Shown in pieces: positions 29,516 through 41,100 of a stretch of DNA of 42,314 bases. The notes beneath the pieces are model-generated. The model saw nothing but the letters and a program-made list of their open reading frames with translations, ran no database searches and was not told where the DNA came from. Position numbers and translations under genes: made by a program. Source of the DNA: a virus; IMG/VR virus record IMGVR_UViG_3300030109_002855, positions 29,241 to 71,554 of that record. One strand, given 5' to 3'. The first letter of the stretch is position 1. Each line of letters starts with the position of its first letter.

Positions 29516-32500
29516 TTAACCTACCTGAATCCAAGTATTAGCAGTAACACAAACAAACGAGGCTAATTCGTGGTCTGATATTGCTGTTGTTGCGTTCGTT
29601 GCACTTGTAAAACCTGCCACCATAGAACAGTTACTACCATTAACTGCAACAGTAGCAGAACCACCTGTATTATTAATTACAGTATATTGAGTTCCTACTG
29701 TACCGCTTGCAGGTAAAGTTAGTGTACCTGCTGTCCAATAAATGTAAGCACCTGTTTGTGCTAGTGTTAATGTTGTATTACCTGATACTGCTACAACTTC
29801 TGCTTTAGAATTAATACCACCGGATGAATTACCTGTAATCCAAGTAACTCCACCATCACCGGAACTTATTGATAATTGGTCGTCTCCTGTTGCACTTGAA
29901 ACATCTGCTGCACCAATTACTACGTTGTTATCTCCGGTAGTAATATTATCACCTGCCGAATACCCCAAAAATATATTATCTGAACCTGTGGTTACTGCAA
30001 TACCTGAATATCCACCGACAGATGTATTTTTATCTCCTGTTTCAATTACTTTTAATGCCGCATTTCCTATTGCCGTGTTTCTTTCTGCTGTTTTATCACC
30101 ATAAGTTATCATGGCTTCTGCGCCTATTGCTACATTGTAATTTGATAAGTTATTGCGACCTGCATAATAACCAATATAAGTTGATTCCACACTTGTAGAA
30201 GATTTACCTGCTTCAAAACCAACCATAGTGTTGCTTGCTTGGGTTGTTAATGCCGAACCCGCATAATGCCCAATTGCTACGTTATTATCAGCAGTAGTCA
30301 AAGCATCAAGTGTGTAATTTCCAATTGCTACGTTATATTCTCCACCATTAACAGCACCACCTAAAGAATCATAACCAATTGCTATGTTATCACTATCGTT
30401 AGAAGCACTATCCATTGCTTGATAACCAATAGCAATATTTCTTGCACCTGTTCCAATATTGTACCCTGCGTCTTTTCCAATGGCTATATTTCCTGAACCC
30501 GAAGTTAAGTTATATCCGGCAGAAGAACCTATACCAATAGTATAATCTGCCGTAGTGTTAAACAATGCGTTTCTCCCAACTGCTACTACTTTTTCAGCAT
30601 TCAAAGCATTACTATCAAAATAACTTCCAATAATTACTGAATACCCTTTATTACTTGCCAATGCGTGACCCGCATAAGCACCAACAGCCACGCTACCGTA
30701 ATTACTGTTAATTAATAGGGCATCTTTTCCAATAGCGGTATTGTCTTGACCGCCCGTTGCACCACTTAATGCTTGATGACCTAATGCAGTATTTCTATCA
30801 CCCGAAGTTAATGCGTCTAATGCCCCTATTCCTACACCTGTATTATGACTTGCACTACTTAATGTTCCATGAGTTTGATGACCTATTAACAAAGAGCCTG
30901 TAAAATCAGTCCCTCCCGATTTAGCATCCGATAAACCGTCTAAGTCAGAAGCACCGCCACTTGAAGCAGCAGCCCATGTTAAACCGCCTGTATTACCCGA
31001 TTGTGCAGTTAAGACATAACCATTAGTAGGTGCATTTGAAACTTGTAATTTTGCTTCATTAATTGCTTGGTCTGCTATGTAAGCCTGTGCAATAGCAGTA
31101 CCTTGCCATGTTCCTGTTCCTATTGTTCCTAATGTTGTAAGGCTTGTACTACCTGCTATAACACCATATTTATCATTAATTGCAGCAGAAGTCATAATAT
31201 GTGCATCATCATCAGTAAACTCTCCTGAATCATCAACACCTGTAATTGTATTACCATCTAAAACAAACCCTGCTAAAGTTGCATTCTCATTAAATGTCTT
31301 TGCTCCTGTAAAGGTTTGAGTAGTTGATAGATGAGCAGTATCCGAATCTAAATAAGCAGATGCAATAACACTTCCATTCCATGTTCCTGTTCCAATAGTG
31401 CCTAGTGTAGTAATACTTGTAGTACCTGCTGCTGCTATTGCAGTACCACCAATAGTAATAGCATCTGCTTCTAATGTACCATCAATATCTGCATCACCGG
31501 ATATATCAAGACTTGTTGCTTCTATTTCTCCTGATGTTTTAAATGTAACACCATCTGCATTACCCACTCTAAATATAATTTGGTCATCAGTACTAAACTT
31601 AATTTGATTATGTGCATCTCTACCAACTACTAAACTTGCATTCAATACAGAAGTAATTCCTGTTTGTGCTGCTGTTACTGCAATATCATCAGCATTAGCA
31701 GTTATACCCGTTCCTCCTACAACATCTAATGTTGGGTTAACTGTATTTGTGCCGCTTTGAGTCATACCGTCTCCGGCTGTAACAGAAGTGACAGTTCCAC
31801 TTCCACCACCTAAAGTAACCCATGCTCCATCACCTCTCAAGAACTTAGCAGCATCACCTGTACCTGCATAAGGTACTAATCCACCTGCTAAATCAGTAGC
31901 ATTACTAGAATCAGCACCTTCAAACTGTTTAACTTCTAATGTTCTTGAGCCACCTAATGTAATTTGTTTTGCATATTCAACTTTAAGACTCGCATTTGCA
32001 TTATGAGTTGCAGCACTTGTTCCTTTATGGCCTCTAACTAACCCTGTTAAAGTTTGACTTGTTTTACCAGTGTATTTTATTTTCTCACTGCCAATCTCAA
32101 CAACCCCTGAAGTTGGGAAAGTATCTGCTTGCGCTTGAGTGTTTAAAGTAAGAGCAGTTGCAGAAGAACCTAATTCAACCGATAAAGTACCTGCACCGAC
32201 TTGTGCATTAGCAATAGCAAACCCACTAACCTTAGCACCTGTTACAGCATCATCAGCAATCTTTGCTTCTACAACTGCATTAGCATTTATTTGGTCTGAT
32301 TCAACTGCATTATCGGCTAATTCTGTTGTATCAATAGCATTAGTACCTACTTTAGCATTAGTAACTGCATCATCTGCTAATCTTGCAGTTGAAATAGCAC
32401 CTGTTCCTATTCTTGATGCAGGTATAGTACCTGTTGTTAATTTAGTAGCAGAAATACCACTAGCAATATAATCATTACCAATTGCAGTACCATTCCAAAC

Positions 32501-35500
32501 ACCAGTTGTAATTGTACCAACTGTTGCTAAATTAGCAGCACTTGTTATTGATGCTTGAGTACCACCTGTAACAGTTGCAGCAGTACCACTAACATTACCT
32601 GTAACATCTCCTGTTAAACTACCTGTAATTGTTGCTGCCTTTAAATTAGCATAACCCGCTATTGTTACATTACCTGCTGTTGTACCTGTATCTGTTGTTG
32701 TAATAGCCGACCAAGTATCTGCTGATTCATCCCAAATAAAACCAACATTGGTTGAAGAACCCCTTTCTCCTATTATTCCTATATCAACAGATGGTGTTCC
32801 CGATTGTCCATTAGCCAAATATACTAATGGGTCTTCTACACTTAATGTTGCAGTATTTACAGTTACAGTATCTCCACTTACAAGCAAATCACCTGTTACA
32901 GTTAAATCACCTGCCATAGTTACAGTTACATCAGTAGCATCACCAATTGTAACATTTTCAGTAATTTGAGGTAATCTTGCAGTTAAATTTGATACATTAA
33001 CATCTACATCAGTATTTGTTATTGCACCTGATGCTGCACCTAAATAGCCCCATTGTGTTGCTGAAATTGTTGTAGAACCAATATTTTCTAATTGCTCTCC
33101 TTCTGCTGCTGTCAAATTAGAAAGTTCAGTTACTTGAGATATAGCAATTGTTTTATTTGAAAGAATATCTGAACTAGATGCAGTAATAAAACTAGCACCA
33201 TTAGTTAATTGATTATTATTAGTTGGTATTGTTGTTGAGTTAAAAGCATTAGAGCCGAATATCTCAGATGATAGTTTTCTCTTTTGAGTTCCATTATCAA
33301 GAACAATAAATTCATCTTCACCTGTTACCCAAGATTGGTCCATATCTGCAAGGTCTCCTAAAGCAAGAGATAAATTACCCGAACCTGTAACTGTTCCACT
33401 TAACCCTGTATTAGTTCCTACGGATGTAACTGTTCCTGTATTTGTAGTATAATTATAACCTAGAATCTTATCTTGAATAGCGGCAGAAGTCATTAAATGA
33501 TTATCTGAATCTACAAACTCGGTTGATATGTCTATATCATCAACCGCATGACCTCCTAATGTAATAGAACCTGCTGTTGTAAAACCCGCAGCAGTTATTG
33601 TACCTGTTGTTGTATCGTTAGCGTTATTGACTAAGAAAGCATCATCCACATTGAAAGTAGTACCACTTAATGAGATGTTAGTACCTGCTGAGTAAGTAGT
33701 ATCCGTGTTAGTATCTGTTGATGCGATTGTTACTGCACCCGCACTTTCAGTAATTGTAACATTAGAACCTGCTGTAAAGGCAAGAGTTTCAGATGAACCA
33801 AGAGTGTTGCCACCTGCGGTTATGGTTCTAAATGTGTTAGTATCAGCAGATGCTATTGTAATTGTATCGCTTGCTGCGGTTGTAGTAATAGTTACATTAG
33901 AACCTGCTGCAAAGGTTAGAGTATCTGTTGTTGTATCTGCAACTACATTATCTTGACCACTTACTGAAATTGTCTTAAATGAAAATTCATTTGCTTCACC
34001 ACTTGAACCTGTTTGAACATATCTTCCATCTAAATCTACGGTTACTGTACTAGTATCACTACCTGCTCTTGTTAAAGTCAATACTCCTGTACCTGTGTTA
34101 AATGCAGCAGAATTAACATACCTATCAGTATCAGTATAATTATTTGCATGAATTACTTTAGAAGCACTTGTTTGGTCGCTAGCCCAATCTATTATTTCAT
34201 CGTCAGCGATTCCTAAATCACTTCTTACTTGTGCAGCAGTTCTACCTTCAATTTCTGTGCCATCAACTCTTAAGAAATCATTGTCTGCTAAAGCATCATT
34301 AGCCACTAATACATTTCCATCTGATATTCCTGATGTTAATCCTTTTACAAATGCAAGATTAGTTACTTCTGAATCCATCAATGCACCTGCTGCTGTAACA
34401 TTTGCTGTGTCTGTAACATCAGCACTACTTTCAACAGAATCTAATTTGGTTTCTTGAGCATCTGTCATTAGTCTTTTATTAGTTGCATCTGTAAAATTAG
34501 TAGTTGTAAATGTAGGTGTTGCCCCACTAATAACAGATTGGTCTAATGCTTTAACATGAGCAATTGCTGTTAATTCGCTGTCCATTAATGCACCTGCTGC
34601 TGTTACACTACTTGCATTAATTGTATTTGCAGTAGCATTCGCTTCTCCGGCAGGGAAACCTATTGACTCCCATTCTCCTGATGTAACTTGGTCAGCAGTT
34701 GCAGAAGCCGCAATATACATTCTATTGCTATCATCAGAATCAAACCATAAATCACCAACAGTTTTAGCAGTTGGAACACTTGCTTGGAAGAATAATTTAC
34801 CAGTTGTAGCACCATCTTCAGGTAAAGTTGAAGCAAATAATTTACCTCCACCAACTACATGAGAAGAAGCAATACTAGCATTCTTAACATCTGCATCACC
34901 TAATGTTGTAGAACCATCTGCTGCTTTAAGGTTAGTACCTAATCTAGCACCAACAGTTGCATTATCAGCAGGTTTAGTGCTATTAGCATCTTGAATTTCA
35001 TCATACTCTGTTTTTCTATTATCAAATACAACATCAACAGGAGAACCTGCTGTATCTTGAATAGTTGTTGTATTAGAACCATCATTAACTTCTAATTTAC
35101 CTGTTGAAGTATTTACTCTAATTGTTAAGTTATTAGATAATGCTCTACCTGCTATTGTTCTTGTAGTTGGTACTTTAGCCGCTAAATCAGTTTCTAAATC
35201 TGTAACTTTAGATTGTGCTAATGCAGGTATTCTAGCAGCAGCAAATGTACCACTACCAATTTTATCAGCAGGTAATGTAGGTATCATTGTAGCAGTAGTA
35301 GCAGCCATTAATTGAGTAAGAGTAATTTTTTTAGTAGTGCTATCTGTTGCATCTGTAAATGCTAAATGGTCAGCAGTAACGTGTATTCCTGATTCAGCAC
35401 CTAATCCTGCTATTAAATCAGTAGTTGCTATGTTAGTATTAGTATCAGTAACAGAATTAGTAATTGTTACTGCCCCTGCATTTTCAGAAATAGTAATACC

Positions 35501-37780
35501 AGTTCCGGCAGTAAACGCTAATGTTTCTGATGCCCCTAATGTATTCCCACCTGCTGTTACTGTTCTAGCAGAACTAGCAGTAGATGCTAATGTAGCCCAA
35601 GAAGAACCATTATAAAATTGTACTACATTACTACTGTATCTTAAACCACCCGCTTCATCAACAGAACTAGCACCCAATGTTATTCCTTTAGTGGCCTTTA
35701 ATTGATTTGGTATAGTAACTATACCTGTTTGACTTATAGATAAATATGAGTTGTCTGCTCTAAAAACTGAATCAGCATCATTAGACAAGAAACCATCTTG
35801 GTATCTTTTATCTGCAACAAATCCTATTTGTAATAATCCTGTACCTGTTCCCGCAGTAGAAAATTGTTTTCCAATACCCCAAGTATAATCATCATCTTGA
35901 TTACTTGCATTTGTATCTTCATCATGTGATAAAACTAAACCTGCTCTATGTTGATTATTTTGAGTTTCAATAGCATATACTGCACCTGTTCCATAGTATT
36001 CTATACCATCACCTGTTGTTTCAGAAGCAGCATCAACAACTAATCTTGCTTCTGTATATTGAGTGTCTTTTAATTCCATTTGTGGGTATCTAAGGTTACT
36101 ATAATAAGCACTTGCGTTGTATAAAGCGTTTGCATTAAAACTAGTTGCACCTACACCTGTACCCACAAATGCTGTACTTTTACCTACTAATATTCTTTCA
36201 GCAGCAGATATTTGACTATCCGCTTCAAACTTTGTAGAAGATAATACATTTGTACTAGCATTGAAGGTTAATGCAGTATCAGTTTCTAATGCTTGTGTTC
36301 CTGTTGCACCATCTACAAATGTAGGAAAATAAGTACCTGCTGTATTTTGACTATCTGCTACTGTAACTGTTGCTGCTAATGTAGCGGTTGCTACGTTTGA
36401 AGATGTTAAAGCAACTGTACCTGAAGCATCCGGTAATGTGATTGTATTATCATCATTTGTTGGGTCTGTAATAGTTAAAATTGTTTCATTGGCATCAGCA
36501 GTAGCACCCTCAAATACAATAGCATTTTGAGCATTCATTGTTACAGTATTTACAACAGTTGAAGTGCCTGTAACCGTTAAATTGCCTGTAACTGCTAAAT
36601 TACCTCCAACAGAAACACCACCTGTAAATGTAGCAGTATCATCAGTTTGATTTCCTATTGTAAAATTACCACCTAAATCTGAATTTAACAATCCAATTAT
36701 TTCTACTGCTGTTTGGTCTGCTGTTGCACCTGCTTCTGAACTACCTAAGAAAGTTAACACTTGTGCTTGAGTCAATTCTTCAATTGCACCATCAGCACCG
36801 GAAACTCTTCCAAGTATTCTTTCATCAGCAGAAACATTTTGTATTTTAGCATAAGTTATTGAGTCATCAGCAATAGGTCTATTGTTAGCATGTATAGTAG
36901 CAGTACCACTTATATCAGTGTCCCATCTATAATGTTCTGCTGCCACAAATCCTGTTAAATTATCGTGATTAACTGCAACGGCAGTCGTACCATCATAATT
37001 TAATGACCCATCTGCACTAGTAGTTATTTTAGCATTTAACCAAGTTGTATTTGCAGTTACTCCTGTACCACCACTTGCTACTGCTAAAGTTGAAGAAAGA
37101 CCTGCTGCTGTACCTGTAATATTATCAGCAGTTCTTGCTAATGTACCAGTTGCAGAAGGCAATGTTATTGTATAAGCGGTACTACTTGGAGTATATGTTA
37201 ATGTACCTGCTTTATTTAATCTAAGTTTTTCTGTACCATTATCAATTGTACTAAACTCTCTTGTAACTTCATTACTAGCATTAAGTGGTTTATATCCTAA
37301 AAATTGCATTGGTCTATTAACAGCAGTAGCAGCAGAACTAGCAGCATATTTTACAACTGCAATTGGTATATCACCAGTAGTTAATGCAGCAACCGTAGCG
37401 GTACTTGTATCTAATTTACCTGTTGTTGTAGGAGAAGAAGTACCATGTCTCCATGCTAGTGTATCATCACTTTTTTGTACAACTATAACTCCATACCAAT
37501 CTACACCATTGCTAGTTCCTGTACTACTACTTGTTGTTAATGTACTAGAACTAACAGAGACTAATTTTCCATTCCTTAATACTGAACCTGCTGTTACAGC
37601 ATAATGTGTATGACTACTTGTTGTGCCTTGAGTAATATCAAACCCACTAATGGCTCTATTTTCACCACTTGCAGCATTTAGATACATTATGATAGCAGAA
37701 TGTATTGCATCGTTTCCATCATCTATCTGTGCAGTCGGTGTTGATAATAAATTACTTATATTTCCTAGATTTGTCGCCAT
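29516..37780 (-). CDS. Giant tail-fibre protein (2754 aa) with NxAIG repeats
   Basis: The largest gene in the window; ATG 37780 overlaps the upstream stop (TAATG), with GAGGTG as ribosome site. The protein is almost wholly Thr, Ser, Ala, Gly, Asn and Asp. The N-terminus (MATNLGNISNLLSTPTAQID) is probably the virion-attachment part. The middle holds several repeated modules, for example TAGGNTLGxSETLAFTAG (twice, around 33735-33835 and 35470-35570), VTAAGALMDSE (twice), MTSAAIxDK (twice) and TIGTGTWNGTxI-like (three times). The C-terminus has 19 NxAIG pentads, then a small end domain. Such fibres bind the host surface; adhesive long fibres of this composition are common in marine tailed viruses. 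Confidence 0.9.
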   Translation of the reverse strand: MATNLGNISNLLSTPTAQIDDGNDAIHSAIIMYLNAASGENRAISGFDITQGTTSSHTHYAVTAGSVLRNGKLVSVSSSTLTTSSSTGTSNGVDWYGVIVVQKSDDTLAWRHGTSSPTTTGKLDTSTATVAALTTGDIPIAVVKYAASSAATAVNRPMQFLGYKPLNASNEVTREFSTIDNGTEKLRLNKAGTLTYTPSSTAYTITLPSATGTLARTADNITGTAAGLSSTLAVASGGTGVTANTTWLNAKITTSADGSLNYDGTTAVAVNHDNLTGFVAAEHYRWDTDISGTATIHANNRPIADDSITYAKIQNVSADERILGRVSGADGAIEELTQAQVLTFLGSSEAGATADQTAVEIIGLLNSDLGGNFTIGNQTDDTATFTGGVSVGGNLAVTGNLTVTGTSTVVNTVTMNAQNAIVFEGATADANETILTITDPTNDDNTITLPDASGTVALTSSNVATATLAATVTVADSQNTAGTYFPTFVDGATGTQALETDTALTFNASTNVLSSTKFEADSQISAAERILVGKSTAFVGTGVGATSFNANALYNASAYYSNLRYPQMELKDTQYTEARLVVDAASETTGDGIEYYGTGAVYAIETQNNQHRAGLVLSHDEDTNASNQDDDYTWGIGKQFSTAGTGTGLLQIGFVADKRYQDGFLSNDADSVFRADNSYLSISQTGIVTIPNQLKATKGITLGASSVDEAGGLRYSSNVVQFYNGSSWATLASTASSARTVTAGGNTLGASETLAFTAGTGITISENAGAVTITNSVTDTNTNIATTDLIAGLGAESGIHVTADHLAFTDATDSTTKKITLTQLMAATTATMIPTLPADKIGSGTFAAARIPALAQSKVTDLETDLAAKVPTTRTIAGRALSNNLTIRVNTSTGKLEVNDGSNTTTIQDTAGSPVDVVFDNRKTEYDEIQDANSTKPADNATVGARLGTNLKAADGSTTLGDADVKNASIASSHVVGGGKLFASTLPEDGATTGKLFFQASVPTAKTVGDLWFDSDDSNRMYIAASATADQVTSGEWESIGFPAGEANATANTINASSVTAAGALMDSELTAIAHVKALDQSVISGATPTFTTTNFTDATNKRLMTDAQETKLDSVESSADVTDTANVTAAGALMDSEVTNLAFVKGLTSGISDGNVLVANDALADNDFLRVDGTEIEGRTAAQVRSDLGIADDEIIDWASDQTSASKVIHANNYTDTDRYVNSAAFNTGTGVLTLTRAGSDTSTVTVDLDGRYVQTGSSGEANEFSFKTISVSGQDNVVADTTTDTLTFAAGSNVTITTTAASDTITIASADTNTFRTITAGGNTLGSSETLAFTAGSNVTITESAGAVTIASTDTNTDTTYSAGTNISLSGTTFNVDDAFLVNNANDTTTGTITAAGFTTAGSITLGGHAVDDIDISTEFVDSDNHLMTSAAIQDKILGYNYTTNTGTVTSVGTNTGLSGTVTGSGNLSLALGDLADMDQSWVTGEDEFIVLDNGTQKRKLSSEIFGSNAFNSTTIPTNNNQLTNGASFITASSSDILSNKTIAISQVTELSNLTAAEGEQLENIGSTTISATQWGYLGAASGAITNTDVDVNVSNLTARLPQITENVTIGDATDVTVTMAGDLTVTGDLLVSGDTVTVNTATLSVEDPLVYLANGQSGTPSVDIGIIGERGSSTNVGFIWDESADTWSAITTTDTGTTAGNVTIAGYANLKAATITGSLTGDVTGNVSGTAATVTGGTQASITSAANLATVGTITTGVWNGTAIGNDYIASGISATKLTTGTIPASRIGTGAISTARLADDAVTNAKVGTNAIDTTELADNAVESDQINANAVVEAKIADDAVTGAKVSGFAIANAQVGAGTLSVELGSSATALTLNTQAQADTFPTSGVVEIGSEKIKYTGKTSQTLTGLVRGHKGTSAATHNANASLKVEYAKQITLGGSRTLEVKQFEGADSSNATDLAGGLVPYAGTGDAAKFLRGDGAWVTLGGGSGTVTSVTAGDGMTQSGTNTVNPTLDVVGGTGITANADDIAVTAAQTGITSVLNASLVVGRDAHNQIKFSTDDQIIFRVGNADGVTFKTSGEIEATSLDISGDADIDGTLEADAITIGGTAIAAAGTTSITTLGTIGTGTWNGSVIASAYLDSDTAHLSTTQTFTGAKTFNENATLAGFVLDGNTITGVDDSGEFTDDDAHIMTSAAINDKYGVIAGSTSLTTLGTIGTGTWQGTAIAQAYIADQAINEAKLQVSNAPTNGYVLTAQSGNTGGLTWAAASSGGASDLDGLSDAKSGGTDFTGSLLIGHQTHGTLSSASHNTGVGIGALDALTSGDRNTALGHQALSGATGGQDNTAIGKDALLINSNYGSVAVGAYAGHALASNKGYSVIIGSYFDSNALNAEKVVAVGRNALFNTTADYTIGIGSSAGYNLTSGSGNIAIGKDAGYNIGTGARNIAIGYQAMDSASNDSDNIAIGYDSLGGAVNGGEYNVAIGNYTLDALTTADNNVAIGHYAGSALTTQASNTMVGFEAGKSSTSVESTYIGYYAGRNNLSNYNVAIGAEAMITYGDKTAERNTAIGNAALKVIETGDKNTSVGGYSGIAVTTGSDNIFLGYSAGDNITTGDNNVVIGAADVSSATGDDQLSISSGDGGVTWITGNSSGGINSKAEVVAVSGNTTLTLAQTGAYIYWTAGTLTLPASGTVGTQYTVINNTGGSATVAVNGSNCSMVAGFTSATNATTAISDHELASFVCVTANTWIQVG
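29900..30845 (-). repeat. NxAIG beta-roll repeats near the fibre C-terminus
   Basis: Read on the minus strand, 19 pentads of the type N-I/V/T-A-I-G (variants GVGIG, NTALG, SVAVG, TIGIG, NTMVG, STYIG, NVVIG) recur with spacings of roughly 14-20 residues, often followed by xxAG and a TTGD/TSGD linker. This is the trimeric YadA-head-type left-handed beta-roll repeat. The copies differ at the DNA level, so they are old and diversified. Confidence 0.85.
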
Positions 37781-38121
37781 TAGTTCACCTCGATTCTAAT
37801 TGTAAAAGTAACTGTATCACTAGCCGCTACAACGCCTGTGCTTGTAAAGGTAATCCTACTCAGTAATTTACTACCATCATTTTTGAAAACCCCTAGTTCT
37901 GAAACTCCTGATGCAGGTATTTCTGAACCCAAAAAATCTACATTCCAAACTAATGTGCTACCTACAACCGTAGGAGTTATATCTGCTTTTTGTGCTACAA
38001 AATGGTCTAATGAAGTTTGAGACGCAGATGTACTATCTGCACCATCCCCAATTTTAATTAATCTATAATTACCTGCAATATAATTAGTTGCTATATCTTC
38101 CTTTGCACTATTCGTTATCAT
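37780..38121 (-). CDS. Small virion/tail protein (113 aa)
   Basis: ATG 38121 is preferred over TTG 38127, with AAAGGATG upstream. It is beta-rich and Thr/Ser-rich, with NYRLIKIGDGADSTSASQTS near the N-terminus and GVVAASDTVTFTIRIEVN at the end, as in small fibre-base proteins that precede long fibres in phage tail operons. It is coupled to the giant fibre gene. Function is inferred from position. Confidence 0.65.
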   Translation of the reverse strand: MITNSAKEDIATNYIAGNYRLIKIGDGADSTSASQTSLDHFVAQKADITPTVVGSTLVWNVDFLGSEIPASGVSELGVFKNDGSKLLSRITFTSTGVVAASDTVTFTIRIEVN

Positions 38122-38123
38122 CT

Positions 38124-41100
38124 TCAAACATCCTTTTTACTTTCATATGATTTAATTACTGTTGTACTTGTTTCCCCGAATCCCATATCAGTACCAAAAC
38201 CTAATACTAAACCGAATCCCATAGTTGCAGGAGTACCTGCACTTGTGGTCTTAATCTCATATTTAATAAGATTGTTATCAATATTCATTTCATCAGTTAA
38301 AAATTTACCAACAGTTGTTTCAATTGAATTTATATTCAGTAAATTTAAATTAGTATTTTTTTGTTCTAAACTTATTTCTGATAATCTTTCAGCAATTGTT
38401 TTGTTAAATGTACCTACTGTTATTTCTGTTGTTCCTGATAATACATTTTCAATATCAAAAACAATGTAATCATCTTTAGGTATATTTTGATTAGGATAAT
38501 CTAAAACTAAAATATCTCCGGCTTCTAATAATTCAAGACCTTGCTTCTGAATTGTTAATTTAATTTTTCTAACTTCATTATTATGGCGATATAACAATTG
38601 TTCAGCCTTAATTTTTGCTTCATCCGGTGTCTTAATAGATGCATCAACATATCGTAACACCTTTGTTTGCCCTTTAGTAGGTATTTCTAGTTCGCTTTTT
38701 ACTCCGTCACCAACAACTATAACTTTATTCTTTTTATCAAATAAAGATTTATTAGAACTAATGTTAATTAAATTATTATTTTTCTTATAACTCATATGAT
38801 ATTTTCTTACTGAATAATTATCGGAAGCATTTTTAAGAATTAATTTATTATTTTTAATAGTGTAATCCAAATCTTTCAACGTAGCCAAATAGTTCAATGC
38901 TGTAAAAGAATCTATGGAGTCAAACTTAGCATTAGAAATAAATGTTTTTTTGTTTCTTTTAGTTAATTCATCATATGGAGAAGGAGTAAATATTATTCCG
39001 TTACCAAATGTAACTGAAAACGAACCACTTGTTGTATTTCTAGCAGTAACTCTACCGATTAAATATCCGTCTTGATTGTATATAACATCATTAACAGATA
39101 TGTCAATAGGACTATTTTCTAAAGTAACTTCATTTCCACTAGAGTAATTACTCTTTACTATTACATCTGTATGTTCAGTTAAACTCTGTTGAATATCTGT
39201 ACTCATACCTGATTCTCTACTAATCTCTTCTATGACATTGTTTACTTTATTTCCTAATCTAACTGTATTGCCCAAAAACGCATTCTTAGGAATAATATTT
39301 AATTTCTTAGGTACAGTTAAATTAATTACTTTACCAAAGGAAACACATCCATTTGCTGAAATCTTACCGTCATATTCAAACTTTAATGCACTATTTGATT
39401 TTGTTACTGATAAGGATTTTCTCTGCTCATTTATACCATCACTAATAAAACAATCAATCTCTTCTCCATCTGTAAACATACCCATGTTAGCGAATAATCT
39501 TCTTTCTAAATATGTATTAGCAGTATCTATTTCTAATAACATATGCATGGAATAAACCCCTTCCGAATCAGTAGACTTAACTCCTTCTACACCGCCTGTT
39601 TTAAAGTCAGCAAATACCTTATCATGTTGTAAGCCTGAGTCATCCATTACATTAATTTCAAAGAAATCAGGTGTTTCATCAAATGTGGTTTCTGATATTC
39701 TCATTAATCTATATGTCCCCGCAGCACTCAAATCTTTATCGAAAGTAATTGTATGTACCCATTCAACCTTTGAATTAACAGTAGTTACTTGTTTCGTATG
39801 GCTAATTATTTTACCAATATATGATGGAGTACCCGTTGTAGTTATATTTGGCCCAACTATGTATTGCCCTGTTAAATCTACCATATAGTGTAACCAATGA
39901 TGTGTAGAACTACTATTCATAGTTCTAGTAATTACACTAGGACTACTACTGTAATCACTTGAAACGATATTAAATTGCGGTTTTATTAACATTTGTGCTG
40001 AAAACATTTTACCATATTCATCACCAGTTGATTGCTCACTATGTACAGTATTAGCCTGAGCCGTATTATTTGTGTTGATATTTTCTGTACCTCTTATCAT
40101 TGGGTAATTTTCAGTTTTCATTCCTAAGAAAGTGGTAGGTAAATGTCTTGTGCCAGCATAATCAATACCAGTATTTTTACCTCTAACTAATAAGTTTTTA
40201 GAGTGTTGAGTTTGTTTATTTCCATCTGTATCTCCCGAAGTGAAATTCACATTTGTATCATTGTAATCATTATCTATTGTTAATTTACTACTGGAATCAT
40301 AATCATATGAATTAGCCTCATCTTTAGTAGTAATATTTTTGATATCTTTAAACACAGCAATACAATTATCATAAATGGTTGTGCTAGGAAAATCAGCGTA
40401 GTAATGTTGTGTAACTATTGCATTAGTATTATCAAATAAAGGAGAAGCCATTGCTGATAAAACTGATGAAATATGGTAAAGAGAACCACCTGATACTCCA
40501 CCATTTACTGCTGCACTTGGGGTAGTAGATTTTACACCATAATGTAATGCTGATTCTGTTAAATCTAAATCATTTATACTATCAGTTATAGATGAAAATA
40601 ATGGAAGAAATGCATTATGTGGCTCAAATCCAACAGCCGTACCGTTTTTTAAATAATTATAAGAAAAATATCTATCACCTAAATAAGTAAGTGCTAAATT
40701 AGGACTAGCAATGTACGCTAAAGTAAAATTAATTCCACTATTAATACTACCAAACAAATCGGTATCCCCAATACTATACAAATAATCATCGGAAGAAAAT
40801 TTTAAGGCATAAGCAGGTTCATTTACATTACTCCAAGTTACCCCATCTACTTTATTTGTGAATCTTTCTATTTGAGTTATAGGTACTCTAGGTATTTCAT
40901 TTCTACTTTTTAATGCATCCGAATCTATTGGATTAAAATGCCAATCAAATGTTGACTCAATTAATCTTATTACACCCCATCTTCGTAATTCTTTAGTGTT
41001 AGTTGCGTTAGAATCATTTATAATAGTCATATCATAATCTTTGTCTTGCATTTCATCAGATGTAGTTTTTCCAACATAATTAGTATGTTCTCTTTGACTT

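Noticed and set aside
29900-30845. Possible CRISPR-like array or satellite repeat
   Set aside because: The periodicity is a protein repeat (NxAIG) within an intact frame; the DNA copies are diverged.
31398-37000. Several open frames on the + strand opposite the giant fibre gene (for example 32139-32471, 33705-33956, 35337-35615)
   Set aside because: They mirror the low-complexity Thr/Ala/Val codons of the fibre, have no ribosome sites and no motifs. They are shadows.
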